Shown here piece by piece: positions 1-8,784 of a DNA stretch of 64,000 nucleotides. Location: NCBI GenBank assembly GCA_034421515.1, contig DAOUKH010000065.1, positions 7,529 to 71,528 on the forward strand, read 5' to 3'. Under the pieces are notes generated by a model. That model was not told the origin of the DNA. It saw only the letters and a list, made by a program, of their open reading frames with translations, and did no database searches. The stretch comes from DAOUKH01 sp034421515. Its GTDB lineage: Bacteria > Chloroflexota > Dehalococcoidia > SHYB01. Position numbers and translations under genes: made by a program. The number at the start of each line of letters is the position of its first letter. Position 1 is the first letter of the stretch.

Positions 1-1
1 G

Positions 2-154
2 ATACTCGACCACCTCGTCACCCGCATGCCCCTGGGCCGCCTCGGGACCCCCCAAGACCTCCAGGGCGCCCTCCTCTTCCTCGCCTCCAGCGACAGCGAC
101 TTCATGACCGGCCAGGTCCTCCTCATCGACGGCGGCGAAGACCGCCGCCTCTAG
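2..154 (+). CDS. SDR-family oxidoreductase, C-terminal fragment
   Basis: This is the last 50 codons of a gene that begins before the window. The reading frame starts at base 2 and stops at TAG 152-154. It ends in the typical short-chain dehydrogenase tail, with FLAS followed by DFMTGQVLLIDGG, which in this family closes the Rossmann fold and contributes to the substrate pocket and tetramer interface. The nucleotide-binding and catalytic YxxxK parts lie outside the window, so the substrate cannot be judged. It is followed by a stem-loop and a dispersed repeat block rather than by another closely spaced gene, so it is probably the last gene of its transcript. Confidence 0.8.
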   Translation: MLDHLVTRMPLGRLGTPQDLQGALLFLASSDSDFMTGQVLLIDGGEDRRL

Positions 155-181
155 CGGCGCCTAGCCCATGTCCCCCTGTAG

Positions 182-202
182 GGGCGACCCTTGTGGTCGC
201 CC
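182..202. repeat. Stem-loop of the GGGGCGACC dispersed type
   Basis: GGGCGACC (182-189) and GGTCGCCC (195-202) form a perfect 8-bp stem around a 5-base loop, 28 bases after the SDR stop codon. There is no T-run after it, so it is not a classical intrinsic terminator. Related GTAGGGGCG/CGCCCCTAC pieces recur near 2490-2515 and 18049-18125, so it looks like one member of a small dispersed family. A role in 3' end formation or mRNA protection is only inference. Confidence 0.5.
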
Positions 203-261
203 ACTCCTGACCACCAACGTCCCTTCGAGGCGCCCCTGCGCACTTCTCCGGGGTGGGGCAT

Positions 262-460
262 CACCTTAACCCTCTCCCGCAGGGGGATAACCTTAAATCT
301 CTCCCTCTGGGAGAGACTGAGAGAGGGCACGCGCCGTCTACGTTAAACCTCCCCCTCTGGGGGAGACTGAGAGAGGGCACGCCGCCAGGCGCGCCGGAGG
401 AGGGGCCCGGGGCGGTCTTCCCGCTTCTCCCCGCGGGAGAAGATTGAGATGAGGGGCCCC
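262..460 (+). repeat. Composite intergenic hairpin repeat, copy 1
   Basis: The stretch between the SDR and the RraA gene (155-568) holds no convincing gene. It contains two copies of a hairpin unit whose core is CTCTCCC-CTCTGGGAGAG followed by ACTGAGAGAGGGC, then a GGCGCGCCGGAGGAGGGGC segment, a GGGGCGGTCTTC segment and a last hairpin CTTCTCCCCGCGGGAGAAG with TGAGATGAGGGGC. The same modules in the same order recur at 2276-2461, and partial copies lie at 18190-18353 (reverse), 36334-36412 (reverse) and 43010-43082. All are intergenic. A short open frame at 253-447 is made entirely of repeat and is not considered a gene. Confidence 0.75.
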
Positions 461-568
461 GCGCCTACCACCGCGGTTGTCCGACCCCGGCCGTCCCTTC
501 GGCCCTTCAAGCCCGGTTGCGCAAAGGACTCCCCTAGGCGAGACTGAGCGGCGGAGGAACCCACGCCC

Positions 569-1261
569 ATGGCCGAAGGCCCCCTCACCGCCGACGAACT
601 CGAGGCGCTCCGGCAGATCACCAGCCCCACCATCTGCAACGCCATCGAGACCCTCGACCTCCGCCCCCGCTCCGAAGGCTTCATGGGGCCGGAGATCAAG
701 TGCCGCTTCCCCAGCCTGGGCCCCATGGTCGCCTACGCCAGCACCGCGATCATCAGCGCCCGCATGCCGGCCAACCCCAAGCCCCGCGCCCGCGTCACCG
801 AGCTCTGGGAGCACGTCGCCGCGACGCCCGGCCCCAAGGTGCTCGTCATTCAGGACATGGACTACCCGAACCCCATCGGCTCCTTCTGGGGCGAGGTCAA
901 CGGCAACATTTTCAAGGCCCTCGGCTGCGTCGGCACCATCACCAACGGCGGCGTCCGCGACCTCCCCGAGATGGAGGCCATGCCCTTCCACGCCTTCTCC
1001 TCCTGCGTCCTCGTCTCCCACGCCTACCATCACCTGATCGACGTCGGCGTGCCCGTCGAGGTCGGCGGCCTCGTCGTGAAGCCGGGCGACCTCCTCCACG
1101 GCGACGAGCACGGCGTCGCCAACATCCCCATCGAGGCAGCCCGCGCCATCCCGGACGCCGCCCGCCGCGTTGAGGAGCGCGAGCGCCGCATCATCGACTA
1201 CTGCAAGTCGCCGGGGTTCAACCTCGACGACTTCCGCGATATGATGACCGGCGGCCGTTGA
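569..1261 (+). CDS. RraA family protein (demethylmenaquinone methyltransferase-like / HMG aldolase fold)
   Basis: The 230-residue product matches the RraA/HMG-CHA aldolase family in length and in its signature GTITNGGVRD at about residues 122-131. Arg130 and Asp131 correspond to the conserved substrate and metal residues of the aldolase branch. The usual Asp before GxxRD is Asn126 here, a common variation in uncharacterised members. Family members are either aldolases/decarboxylases acting on pyruvate-containing acids or the RNase E inhibitor RraA; with no RNase E in view and an LLM oxidoreductase 16 bases downstream, a catabolic role is more likely than RNA regulation. The name 'menaquinone methyltransferase' often given to this family is historical and not supported. 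Confidence 0.85.
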   Translation: MAEGPLTADELEALRQITSPTICNAIETLDLRPRSEGFMGPEIKCRFPSLGPMVAYASTAIISARMPANPKPRARVTELWEHVAATPGPKVLVIQDMDYPNPIGSFWGEVNGNIFKALGCVGTITNGGVRDLPEMEAMPFHAFSSCVLVSHAYHHLIDVGVPVEVGGLVVKPGDLLHGDEHGVANIPIEAARAIPDAARRVEERERRIIDYCKSPGFNLDDFRDMMTGGR

Positions 1262-1277
1262 CCGTCCGGGACCCGCC

Positions 1278-2261
1278 ATGACGACCGGCCACCCCCTCCG
1301 CTTCGGACTCGAAACCCTCACCGAGGGCGCGCCCTGGGACGAATTGCTCCGCGTCTGGCGCTTCGCCGACGACCTCGGCTTCGACAGCCTCTGGACTTCC
1401 GACCACGTCACACCCTCCATCCTCCCCGACCCGGAGCTCCCTGTCTTCGAAGGCTGGACCGCGCTGGCGGCCCTCGCCGCCTCAACCCGGCGCGCCCGAT
1501 GCGGCGTCATGATCACCGGCAACGGCTACCGCAACCCCGCGCTCCTCGCCAAGATGGCCGTCACCATCGACCACGTCAGCGGAGGGCGGCTGAACATGGG
1601 GATCGGCTCCGGCTGGCACCAGGCCGAGCACGCCATGTACGGCTTCGACTTCCCCGAGCCCGCCGAGCGCGTGCATCGCATGGGCGAAGCCGTCCAGATC
1701 ATGCGCGCCCTCTGGACCGAGGACCGCCCGACGTTCGAGGGCCGCTACCACCGCATCGAGGACGCCATCTCCGAGCCCAAGCCCGTCAACGGCAACATCC
1801 CCATCTGGATCGGCGGCGGCGGCGAGCAGCTCACCGTCCGCTACGTCGCGCGCTACGCCGACGCCTGGAACTTTATCGCCACCCCAGAAGACGCCGCCCG
1901 CAAGCTCGCCGTCCTCCGTCGCCATTGCCAAGCGGAGGGCCGCGACTACGACGCGATCGAAAAGACCTTGATGTTCCTCAACATGCACATGACCGACGAC
2001 CCCGCCGACGCCACCCGTTTCCTCGAACGGCGCGTCGAAGAACGCTCACGTTCCGCCATCGCCGACCGCCCCCTCGAAGACCTCCGCCGCACCCACATGC
2101 TCGGCACCCCCGCCGACATGACGTCCCTCATCCGCGAGCACATCGCCAACGGCTTCACCCACTTCGCCGTCCAGGTCCTCCACCCCTACGACTACACCGC
2201 CATCGAGCGCTTCCACAACGAAGTCGCCCTCCCCCTCAAGCGCGAACACGACCGGGCCTGA
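1278..2261 (+). CDS. LLM class F420-dependent oxidoreductase
   Basis: This 327-residue protein has the TIM-barrel pattern of bacterial luciferase-like monooxygenases: a GFDSLWTSDH segment near residues 34-43, a central GGRLNMGIGSGWHQAEH segment and a PIWIGGGGEQ strand. The length and spacing fit the F420-dependent subgroup seen in Actinobacteria and Chloroflexi rather than FMN-dependent two-component luciferases. The cofactor assignment is inference from family. The ATG lies 16 bases after the RraA stop codon and the two are likely co-transcribed, which hints that they act in one degradative pathway. The substrate is unknown. The gene is followed by a hairpin repeat that starts about 15 bases beyond its stop. 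Confidence 0.88.
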   Translation: MTTGHPLRFGLETLTEGAPWDELLRVWRFADDLGFDSLWTSDHVTPSILPDPELPVFEGWTALAALAASTRRARCGVMITGNGYRNPALLAKMAVTIDHVSGGRLNMGIGSGWHQAEHAMYGFDFPEPAERVHRMGEAVQIMRALWTEDRPTFEGRYHRIEDAISEPKPVNGNIPIWIGGGGEQLTVRYVARYADAWNFIATPEDAARKLAVLRRHCQAEGRDYDAIEKTLMFLNMHMTDDPADATRFLERRVEERSRSAIADRPLEDLRRTHMLGTPADMTSLIREHIANGFTHFAVQVLHPYDYTAIERFHNEVALPLKREHDRA

Positions 2262-2275
2262 CCACATCTGGCGGC

Positions 2276-2461
2276 CACGCTAAACCTCCTTCCCTCTGGG
2301 AGAGGCTGAGAGAGTGCACGCGCCGCCTACCTTAGACCTCTCCCCCTCTGGGGGAGATTTGAGAGAGGGCACGCGCCCAGCGGGCGCGCCGGAGGAGGGG
2401 CGCGGGGCGGTCTTCTTTCTTCTCCCCAGGGGGAGAAGAGTGAGATGAGGGGCACCCCCAT
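2276..2461 (+). repeat. Composite intergenic hairpin repeat, copy 2
   Basis: The gap between the LLM gene and the convergent NUDIX gene (2262-2524) is filled by a second copy of the composite repeat at 262-460. The order is the same: two CCCTCTGGGAGA hairpins separated by GCACGCGCC and TTAGACC, then GGCGCGCCGGAGGAGGGGC, GGGGCGGTCTTC and a CTTCTCCCC-GGGGAGAAG hairpin ending in GAGATGAGGGGC. Divergence is concentrated in the loops and spacers while the stems stay complementary. A GTAGGGACGCCCC fragment follows at about 2493-2505. No gene is visible here. Confidence 0.75.
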
Positions 2462-2524
2462 CACCACCATCGGCCATCGAACCGCGCCGCTCCCGTAGGG
2501 ACGCCCCTCGCGCTCGCCCGCCCC

Positions 2525-3103
2525 CTACGCCTCCGTCAAGGCTCTCAGAAGCCGCGTCGTCATGAGCGCGGTGGCGCCGAAGATCAGGTGCTCGCCGAAG
2601 CGGTACGCGGGGAACTTGGCCCTCGACCGTCCCTTGGGCGGATTGGGGTGCGGCGCCCGGTTCGCGGGGTCCCGCAGGTGCGACAGCGGGACCTCCAGGA
2701 CTTCCGCAACCTCCAGCCGCGCCGGCGCGAAGGCGTAGGGATACACCTCGACCCGGCCCACCACCGGCGTCACCAGGAAGCCCGAGATCGTGATGACGTC
2801 GTCCATGCGACCCAACAGGGTCACGTCGGTGGGCGCGATGCCGACCTCCTCGTGGGTCTCGCGAAGCGCGGTCTGCTCCAGCGATTCGTCGGCGGGCTCG
2901 ACGCCTCCGCCGGGAAAGGAAATCTCGCCCTTGTGGTGCTCGACCTCTTGGGTGCGCACCGTGTAGAGAACCCTGAAGTCGGGCCCTGGGCCGTACAGCG
3001 GAATCAACACCCCCGCGCGCGGCCGCTCACCCTCAACGCCCTGCCACCGCTCACGCCCACGCAGCCACTCCCCAAGCCGTGCAAGGTCGGCGGCGCCGCT
3101 CAC
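2525..3103 (-). CDS. NUDIX hydrolase, CoA pyrophosphatase type
   Basis: The 192-residue protein carries a complete Nudix box, G67-x5-E-x7-REThEEVGI ending at residue 89, preceded by HHKGEISFPGGG as in the NudL/CoA-diphosphatase branch (the UPF0035 element LLTxR...HxGxxxFPGG is partly present as YTVRTQEVEHHKGEISFPGG). Such enzymes cleave CoA or acyl-CoA to phosphopantetheine and adenosine 3',5'-bisphosphate, using Mg held by the box glutamates. The start is GTG at 3103; no ATG lies nearby and the N-terminal part aligns plausibly with family members. The surrounding CoA-using genes fit a CoA housekeeping role, but neighbouring genes are transcribed separately. Confidence 0.85.
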   Translation of the reverse strand: MSGAADLARLGEWLRGRERWQGVEGERPRAGVLIPLYGPGPDFRVLYTVRTQEVEHHKGEISFPGGGVEPADESLEQTALRETHEEVGIAPTDVTLLGRMDDVITISGFLVTPVVGRVEVYPYAFAPARLEVAEVLEVPLSHLRDPANRAPHPNPPKGRSRAKFPAYRFGEHLIFGATALMTTRLLRALTEA

Positions 3104-3127
3104 CGATCCGTCTCCAACATCGCGCGA

Positions 3128-3136
3128 ATCTTAGCA
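3128..3136 (-). promoter_or_regulatory. Extended -10 promoter element for the NUDIX gene
   Basis: On the minus strand the sequence reads TGCTAAGAT, an extended -10 box (TGn plus TAnnnT). It would start transcription near 3121, giving a leader of about 18 bases to the GTG at 3103. No good -35 hexamer is visible, which is usual for extended -10 promoters. It lies back to back with the plus-strand promoter at 3211. Confidence 0.4.
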
Positions 3137-3210
3137 TGCCTCCGGCCTCCCTCCTCTGTGTAGAGGGGCAAGCCGCAGGGCACCTGGCCCATCCCGTTGG
3201 GAGGCCGGAA

Positions 3211-3219
3211 TGCTATACT
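3211..3219 (+). promoter_or_regulatory. Extended -10 promoter element for the CoA-transferase gene
   Basis: TGCTATACT matches an extended -10 box with five of six consensus bases in the hexamer (3214-3219). Transcription would start near 3226, about 31 bases before the ATG at 3257. The same nine-base form recurs before other genes in the window. Confidence 0.5.
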
Positions 3220-3256
3220 CCCAAGTCGAGCGTTCTTCTCCTGAACGGAACCGCCT

Positions 3257-5659
3257 ATGCCGCCCCCTTGCCAGGGCCTGCGAGTCGTCGACCTCACCCG
3301 TAGCTTCACCGGCGCCCTGGCGACCATGGTTCTCGCCGACGCCGGCGCCGAAGTCGTGAAGGTGGAGCCGCCAGGAGGCGACCCCAGCCGCGAGCACTAC
3401 GCCGCCCTCATGTGGCACCGGGGCAAGCGCAGCGTCGTCCTCGACCTGAAGACGGAGGAGGGCCGCACCGACGCCCAACGCCTCGCCGGCGCAGCCGACG
3501 TCGTCATCGCCGGCTTCCGTCCCGGCGTCGCAGCCCGCCTCGGCATGGACTACGACCCCCTTGCCGCCCGCAACCCCGGCCTCATCTACGCCGACATGAC
3601 CGGCTTCGGCCCCACCGGCCCCTACGCCGACGTCCGCGCCTACGAAGGGATCGTCAACGCCGTCGCCGGACGCATGGACGTCCACTACGCCACCGCCGGC
3701 CACGACCGTCCCGCCTACCAGGCGCAGTTCCTCACCAGCTACGGCGCGGCGCTCAACACCGTCCAGGCCATCCTCGCCGCGCTTTTCGTCCGGGAGTGCT
3801 GCGGACAAGGTCAGCGCGTCGAGACCAGCCTGCTCCGAGCCACGAACAACTACGATCTCAGCTACTTCCTCGGCTGGCAGCTCTACCACCGCGGCGAGTT
3901 CGACGGGCCGTTCCGCTACAACGGCGGCGGCGTCCCCCCCTACATGACCGGACGCTCCAAGGACGGCCACTGGATCCAGTTCGGCAACCTGACGCCGCAG
4001 ACCCTCTTCAACTTCCTCCACCAGCTCGGCCTTGAGTGGACGCTGAGCGACGAGCGCTTCGCCAACCAGCCCGTCTTCGCCAACGTCGACGATCTGCGCG
4101 AGCTCCAACGCCTCTGCCTTGCCGCCCTCCTCGAAAAGGACCTCGACGAGTGGATGCGCATCTTCATGGAGAACGACATCGCCGCCGAGCCCTTCCGCAC
4201 CACCCAGGAGGGTATGCGCCACCCCCAGGCCATCCACAATCGCAACATCGTCGACCTGCCCGACCCAGGTGTTGGGCCAACGAAACAGCTCGGCGTCCTG
4301 GCCGAGTTCGGCACGACACCGATGAAGGTCGGCGGCCCCGCGCCCGTCGTCGGCGCCGACACCCACGCCGTCCTCGCCGGCCTCGACGGCGCCGCCCCGC
4401 CGGAGCCGCGGCCCGCCTCGACCCCGCCGCGCGCACCGCTCGAAGGCCTCCAAGTCCTCGAGTTCGCCTCCTACATCGCCGGCCCCTACGCCACCGCCCT
4501 CCTCGCCGATCTCGGCGCCCGCGTCATCAAGGTCGAGCCCGTCACCGGCGACGCCTACCGCGCCATGAGCTTCCCCCGCATGGGCAAGACCCTCCAGGGC
4601 AAGGAGTCCTTTGCCATCGACCTGAAGGACGAACGGGGCCGCCGCGCTCTCCACAAGCTGATCGAAAACACCGACATCCTCCTCCACAACTTCCGCCCCG
4701 GCGTTCCCGAGCGTCTGGGCATGGACTACGAGACCGCCAAGAGGCTCAACCCCGGCATCGTCTACCTCTACGCCGGCGCCTACGGCTCGACGGGGCCGCA
4801 CTCCCACCGCACAGGCTTCCACCCCATCGCCGCCGCCATCACCGGCGGCCCGCGCTACCAGCTCGGCCGCGACCTACCCACGCCGCCCAACGTCCCCCTC
4901 GACCTCGACGGCGTCCACGACATGAGCGACATCCTCCGCCGCGCCAACGAGTCCAACCCCGACCCCGTCGCCGCCCTCGCCAACTGCGCCGCCATACTGA
5001 TGGGCCTGTACCACCGGGCTCGCACCGGCGAGGGTCAGCACATCGAGACCTCGATGCTGAGCGCCAACCTCTATGCCAACGCCGACGACGCCCTCCAGTA
5101 CGACGGGAAGTCCGACCGCCCCCACACCGACCCCGACTTCAACGGGCTGAGTGCCGTCTACCGCATCTACCGCTGCCGCGAGGGCTGGGTCTTCCTTGCC
5201 TGCCCGCAGGACGACGAGTGGGCCGCCCTCGCCGGCGTCCTCGGCGGGCCGCTCGCCGACCCCGCCTTCTCCACCAAGGAGGGCCGGCGGGAACGCGACG
5301 TCGATCTCGCCGCCATCCTTGAGCCCATCTTCGCCGAAGCCGACGCCGAGGAATGGGAGCGCCGCCTCCTGCCCGCCGGCGTTCCCTGCGTCCGGCTCGC
5401 CGACCTCGACAGCGGCCGTTTCATGAGCGAGACCCCCTGGGCCCTGGATGCCGGGCTGATGAAGGAGGTCGAGCACCCGTCGCTTGGCCGCTACCTCCGC
5501 CACGCCGCCCCGTTCGCTTTCTCCCTGACGCCCCCCAACGAGGGCACGAACTGCTACATGGGGGAACACACCACAACGATCCTTCAAGAGGTCGGCTTCA
5601 CCGACGCCGAGATCGCCGCCATGCACGCCGACGGCGCCGCCGTCACCCACCGCGACTGA
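3257..5659 (+). CDS. Tandem-domain CaiB/BaiF (family III) CoA-transferase
   Basis: The 800-residue protein is two family III CoA-transferase domains in one chain (about 1-385 and 392-800); single-domain members are about 400 residues. Each half has the opening (GLRVVDLTRSFTG and GLQVLEFASYIAGPYAT), the GAxVxKVEP strand, the GKRSVVLDLK/GKESFAIDLK segment and a RLGMDYE/D turn. Family members move CoA between carboxylates through an aspartyl-CoA thioester. The aspartate of formyl-CoA transferase (Asp169) and of alpha-methylacyl-CoA racemase would align, by eye, with Arg194 in VETSLLRA of domain 1 and with Ser in IETSMLSA of domain 2. Activity is therefore uncertain. The gene stands alone between two promoters. 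Confidence 0.88.
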   Translation: MPPPCQGLRVVDLTRSFTGALATMVLADAGAEVVKVEPPGGDPSREHYAALMWHRGKRSVVLDLKTEEGRTDAQRLAGAADVVIAGFRPGVAARLGMDYDPLAARNPGLIYADMTGFGPTGPYADVRAYEGIVNAVAGRMDVHYATAGHDRPAYQAQFLTSYGAALNTVQAILAALFVRECCGQGQRVETSLLRATNNYDLSYFLGWQLYHRGEFDGPFRYNGGGVPPYMTGRSKDGHWIQFGNLTPQTLFNFLHQLGLEWTLSDERFANQPVFANVDDLRELQRLCLAALLEKDLDEWMRIFMENDIAAEPFRTTQEGMRHPQAIHNRNIVDLPDPGVGPTKQLGVLAEFGTTPMKVGGPAPVVGADTHAVLAGLDGAAPPEPRPASTPPRAPLEGLQVLEFASYIAGPYATALLADLGARVIKVEPVTGDAYRAMSFPRMGKTLQGKESFAIDLKDERGRRALHKLIENTDILLHNFRPGVPERLGMDYETAKRLNPGIVYLYAGAYGSTGPHSHRTGFHPIAAAITGGPRYQLGRDLPTPPNVPLDLDGVHDMSDILRRANESNPDPVAALANCAAILMGLYHRARTGEGQHIETSMLSANLYANADDALQYDGKSDRPHTDPDFNGLSAVYRIYRCREGWVFLACPQDDEWAALAGVLGGPLADPAFSTKEGRRERDVDLAAILEPIFAEADAEEWERRLLPAGVPCVRLADLDSGRFMSETPWALDAGLMKEVEHPSLGRYLRHAAPFAFSLTPPNEGTNCYMGEHTTTILQEVGFTDAEIAAMHADGAAVTHRD

Positions 5660-5722
5660 CCCTGAGAGCCCGATAACCTCCCGCGTCGTATACACTCGTA
5701 CAACCCTCATGGGCCCACCACC

Positions 5723-7039
5723 ATGATCGAAGACCTCTCACTCGTCTCCCTGATCGTCGCCTTCGTCGGGGGAATCGCCTCTTTCGTTTCCCCGTGCGTC
5801 CTGCCCCTCGTCCCGATCTTCCTCGGCCATCTCTCCGGCGTGTCGGTCAAGGACGGCCAAATCCAGGGCGGACGAACGACCTTCTTCCACAGTTTCGGCT
5901 TCGTCATCGGCTTTTCCATACCGTTCATCATTCTCGGCGCGACCGTCGGTGTGCTCGGCGGCACCGCCGGAGGATATGGCGACCTCATCGCCCGCATCGC
6001 CGGCGCCTTGCTCATGGCCGTCGGCCTCTACATGGCGGGCGCGTTCCGGCTCCCCATCGTGCGCAACGTCCTCGGCCCGGTGAACGACTGGCTCGACGGC
6101 ATCTACTTCCGCGAGCGCCGCATCCACGTTGGCGGCGAGGACGCCCCACCCTCCTATTGGCGCTCCGTCCTCGTCGGCGGCGCCTTCGGCGTCGGCTGGA
6201 CGCCGTGCATCACGCCCCTCCTCGGCGCGATCCTCACCCTCGCCTTTAACGAGGCCGGAAGCTCCGTGAGCGCTTGGGGCGCCGCGGGCGAGGCCGCCAT
6301 CCTGCTCGCCTTCTACACCGCCGGCCTCAGCATTCCGTTCTTGGTCACCGGCGCGGCACTCGGTCAGATCACGCCGATCTTCAAGAAGCTGAACCGCTAC
6401 CTTCCCGCGATCACCGTCGCCAGCGGCATCCTGATGGTGCTCATCGGCGTCCTCATCTTCTTCAATCAGTTGGCCAAGCTCAACGACTACTTCTCGTTCT
6501 TGGAGAGGTCTCCCGACGTCGTGGAGCGGCCCCTTGACGCCAGCGACACCTTCGTCATCTACCAGTCGCTCGGGCTCGCCGACACACCCGGCGGCGACGC
6601 CGAAGCCGTGCGCGGCAAGCTCGCCCCCAACTTCCGCTTCACCTCCGACGACGGCGAGGAGTTCAGCCTCGCCGAGCTCCGCGGCCAGCCCGTTATCGTC
6701 AACTTCTGGGCTACGTGGTGCGGCCCCTGCCGCGCCGAGATGCCCGACTTGCAGCGGGTCCACGACACCCTCGGCGACGAGCTCACCCTCCTTGCCGTCG
6801 ACCTCGCCGAGACCCCCGAGGCCGTCACCGCCTTCTTCGACGAGCTCGGCCTCGCCCTCAACGTGGTGATCGACGAGGGCCGCACCATCGCCGACCAAGG
6901 CTATGGCCTCTTCGGTGTGCCCTCGACCTACGTCATCGACGCCGACGGCGTGATCGTGGCGACGAAGATCGGGCCCTACGCCGACCTCGAAGAGATCAAT
7001 GGCCACCTCGAAGAGCTCGGCCTGCACGTCGAGGAATAG
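5723..7039 (+). CDS. CcdA-like thiol transporter fused to a TlpA/ResA thioredoxin domain
   Basis: The first about 250 residues form a polytopic membrane domain of the DsbD-beta/CcdA type, with the two cysteine-bearing helices visible as FVSPCVLPLVPIFLG and GWTPCITPLLGAIL. These pass electrons from cytoplasmic thioredoxin across the membrane. After a linker, the last about 130 residues are a TlpA/ResA thioredoxin domain with WATWCGPCRAEMPDL and a cis-proline segment GVPSTYVID. The fusion would reduce extracytoplasmic thiols, for example haem-binding cysteines of c-type cytochromes or the thioredoxin-like lipoproteins at 25-27 kb. Fusions of this kind are known. A TATACA box at 5689-5694 could be its -10. 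Confidence 0.92.
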   Translation: MIEDLSLVSLIVAFVGGIASFVSPCVLPLVPIFLGHLSGVSVKDGQIQGGRTTFFHSFGFVIGFSIPFIILGATVGVLGGTAGGYGDLIARIAGALLMAVGLYMAGAFRLPIVRNVLGPVNDWLDGIYFRERRIHVGGEDAPPSYWRSVLVGGAFGVGWTPCITPLLGAILTLAFNEAGSSVSAWGAAGEAAILLAFYTAGLSIPFLVTGAALGQITPIFKKLNRYLPAITVASGILMVLIGVLIFFNQLAKLNDYFSFLERSPDVVERPLDASDTFVIYQSLGLADTPGGDAEAVRGKLAPNFRFTSDDGEEFSLAELRGQPVIVNFWATWCGPCRAEMPDLQRVHDTLGDELTLLAVDLAETPEAVTAFFDELGLALNVVIDEGRTIADQGYGLFGVPSTYVIDADGVIVATKIGPYADLEEINGHLEELGLHVEE

Positions 7040-7053
7040 GCCGCCCGCGCGGG

Positions 7054-8784
7054 CTACAGCATTGCCGTCTGCACGCCGGCGGTGTGCAGGGCCAGGTCCA
7101 GCACTTCAAGCTGCAGCGTCGCGTAGCCGCCGAATCGGTCGACCTTGAGCGCGAACACCAAGTCGAGGGCGCCCTGTACTGCCTCCGGCGGTGCCTCCGC
7201 GTTGAAATAGATCGCGTTCCACGTCACCCGCCCGGCGCGGATTTTCAACCGCAGGTGCTCCCCGCCCGCTCCCAGCGTCCGCGCGTCCAACGCCTGGACC
7301 CCTCGGGCGAGGAACGTCGGCGGAGGGTTCCCCTGTCCGTAGGGCTCGACCCGGCGCAGCGCCTTGATCGTCGCTCCGTCGATCCGGTCGAGCGAGACCT
7401 CGGCGTCGATGTCCAAGCGCGGCGCGAGCTCCATGTCCCGCAGCTCCTCGGCGGCCACGGCTGTCAGGCGCTCGGTGAACTCCCCGAAACGCTCCGCCGC
7501 GACGGTGAAGCCCGCCGCCTGCGCGTGTCCGCCGTAGCGCAGGAAGATGCCCTCCGCCTCCCGATCCACCCGCCGCAGCGCCTCGATGATGTTGAACTCC
7601 GGGATGCTCCGGCAGCTTCCCCGCGTCTCCTCCGGGCCGACCGTGCATACCACGGCAGGCCGGTAGTATTGGTCGGTGAGCCTGCCCGCCGCCAGCCCCA
7701 CAAGGCCCGGCGGAAACTCCGCGTCGCCCAGGATGATGATCGGCCTCGACTCAAACGCCGCGCGCTGCTCCATCACCTTGTCGAGAATCGCGGTCGTGGC
7801 CGTCCGCCGCTCAAGGTTCTTCTCATCGAGCGCCTTGGCCAGCGCCGCGGCCTCCTCCTCCGACTCGGCGGTCAGCAGCTTGTAGCCGTCCTCGGCGTGC
7901 CCCATACGCCCCGGCGCATTGATGCGGGGCGCCAAGGCGAACGAGACCGCCTCCGAGTCGACCCGACCCGGCCCGATTCCCGCGACCTCGATCAGCGCCT
8001 TGATGCCTGCGTCTTCGGCGCGGTTCAGCGCGGCAAGCCCCTCCCGCGTTAGCGCGCGGTTCCCCGCTGTCAGCGGCGCCATGTCCGCGATCGTCCCCAG
8101 GGCGGCGAGACCCAGCAGGGACTCGCTCAAGTCCTTGCCCCCATGCTCGTACAGCGCCTCCATCAGCTTGTACGCCACGCCGCAAGAGGCGAGGTCGCGG
8201 TACGCCGCCGGTTGCCCCGGCAGCTTGGGATTCACCACCGCCGCAGCGTCGGGAAGCCGCGCCGGCGGCGAATGGTGGTCGGTCACGATCGTGTCGACCC
8301 CCAGTTCGGCCGCGAGCGCCACCTCGTCCGCGTCGGTGATCCCGCAGTCGGCGGTGACGATCAGGTCGGCCCCCGACTCCGCCAACAGACGCACCGCCCC
8401 CTCGTTGAGGCCGTGCCCCTCCGCCACCCGGTCGGGGATGTAGGGCATCACCGTGAGGCCGAGCCCACGCAGGCCCTTGGTCAGAATGGCCGACGACGTG
8501 ATCCCGTCGGCGTCGAAGTCGCCGTAGATGGCGATCCGCTCTCCCTGCTCGACGGCCCGCGCCAGGCGTTCCACGGCGGGACGAAACTCATGGAGCAGCG
8601 ACCCGCTTTCGCCCGCAGGAAGCGCCGCATCGAGGAACGCCTCGGCCTCCTCGGGTCCCCGGATGCCGCGGTTGTAGAGCACGCGTGCCGCGATCGGCGG
8701 ATACGCCGCCATGGCCGCAAAGTACGATGCGGGAGGTTCGGGATGCGTTCGCCAGAGGCGCTTCGGCCTCGCGCCCGGCCTCAC
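7054..8784 (-). CDS. recJ: Single-stranded-DNA-specific exonuclease RecJ
   Basis: The 576-residue protein has the DHH phosphoesterase signatures of RecJ: IYGDFDADGITS (motif I), ADCGITDADE, IVTDHHSPP (the DHH triad) and a C-terminal DHHA1 segment with GGHAQAAGFTV, followed by an OB-like domain. RecJ degrades ssDNA 5'-3' with Mn/Mg in recombination and mismatch repair. The start is GTG at 8784. It overlaps the fabF stop as GTGA, and the residues before the first internal Met (LWRTHPEPPASY) match the usual RecJ N-terminus, so the upstream GTG is preferred over the ATG at codon 25. It is probably translationally coupled to fabF. Confidence 0.95.
   Translation of the reverse strand: MRPGARPKRLWRTHPEPPASYFAAMAAYPPIAARVLYNRGIRGPEEAEAFLDAALPAGESGSLLHEFRPAVERLARAVEQGERIAIYGDFDADGITSSAILTKGLRGLGLTVMPYIPDRVAEGHGLNEGAVRLLAESGADLIVTADCGITDADEVALAAELGVDTIVTDHHSPPARLPDAAAVVNPKLPGQPAAYRDLASCGVAYKLMEALYEHGGKDLSESLLGLAALGTIADMAPLTAGNRALTREGLAALNRAEDAGIKALIEVAGIGPGRVDSEAVSFALAPRINAPGRMGHAEDGYKLLTAESEEEAAALAKALDEKNLERRTATTAILDKVMEQRAAFESRPIIILGDAEFPPGLVGLAAGRLTDQYYRPAVVCTVGPEETRGSCRSIPEFNIIEALRRVDREAEGIFLRYGGHAQAAGFTVAAERFGEFTERLTAVAAEELRDMELAPRLDIDAEVSLDRIDGATIKALRRVEPYGQGNPPPTFLARGVQALDARTLGAGGEHLRLKIRAGRVTWNAIYFNAEAPPEAVQGALDLVFALKVDRFGGYATLQLEVLDLALHTAGVQTAML

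Noticed and set aside
338..1522. 394-codon minus-strand open frame
   Set aside because: It runs through the repeat block and antisense to the RraA and LLM genes. The opposite strand has clear protein families.
3131..4822. 563-codon open frame on the minus strand
   Set aside because: Antisense shadow of the CoA-transferase fusion, with low-complexity Gly/Val/Ala composition.
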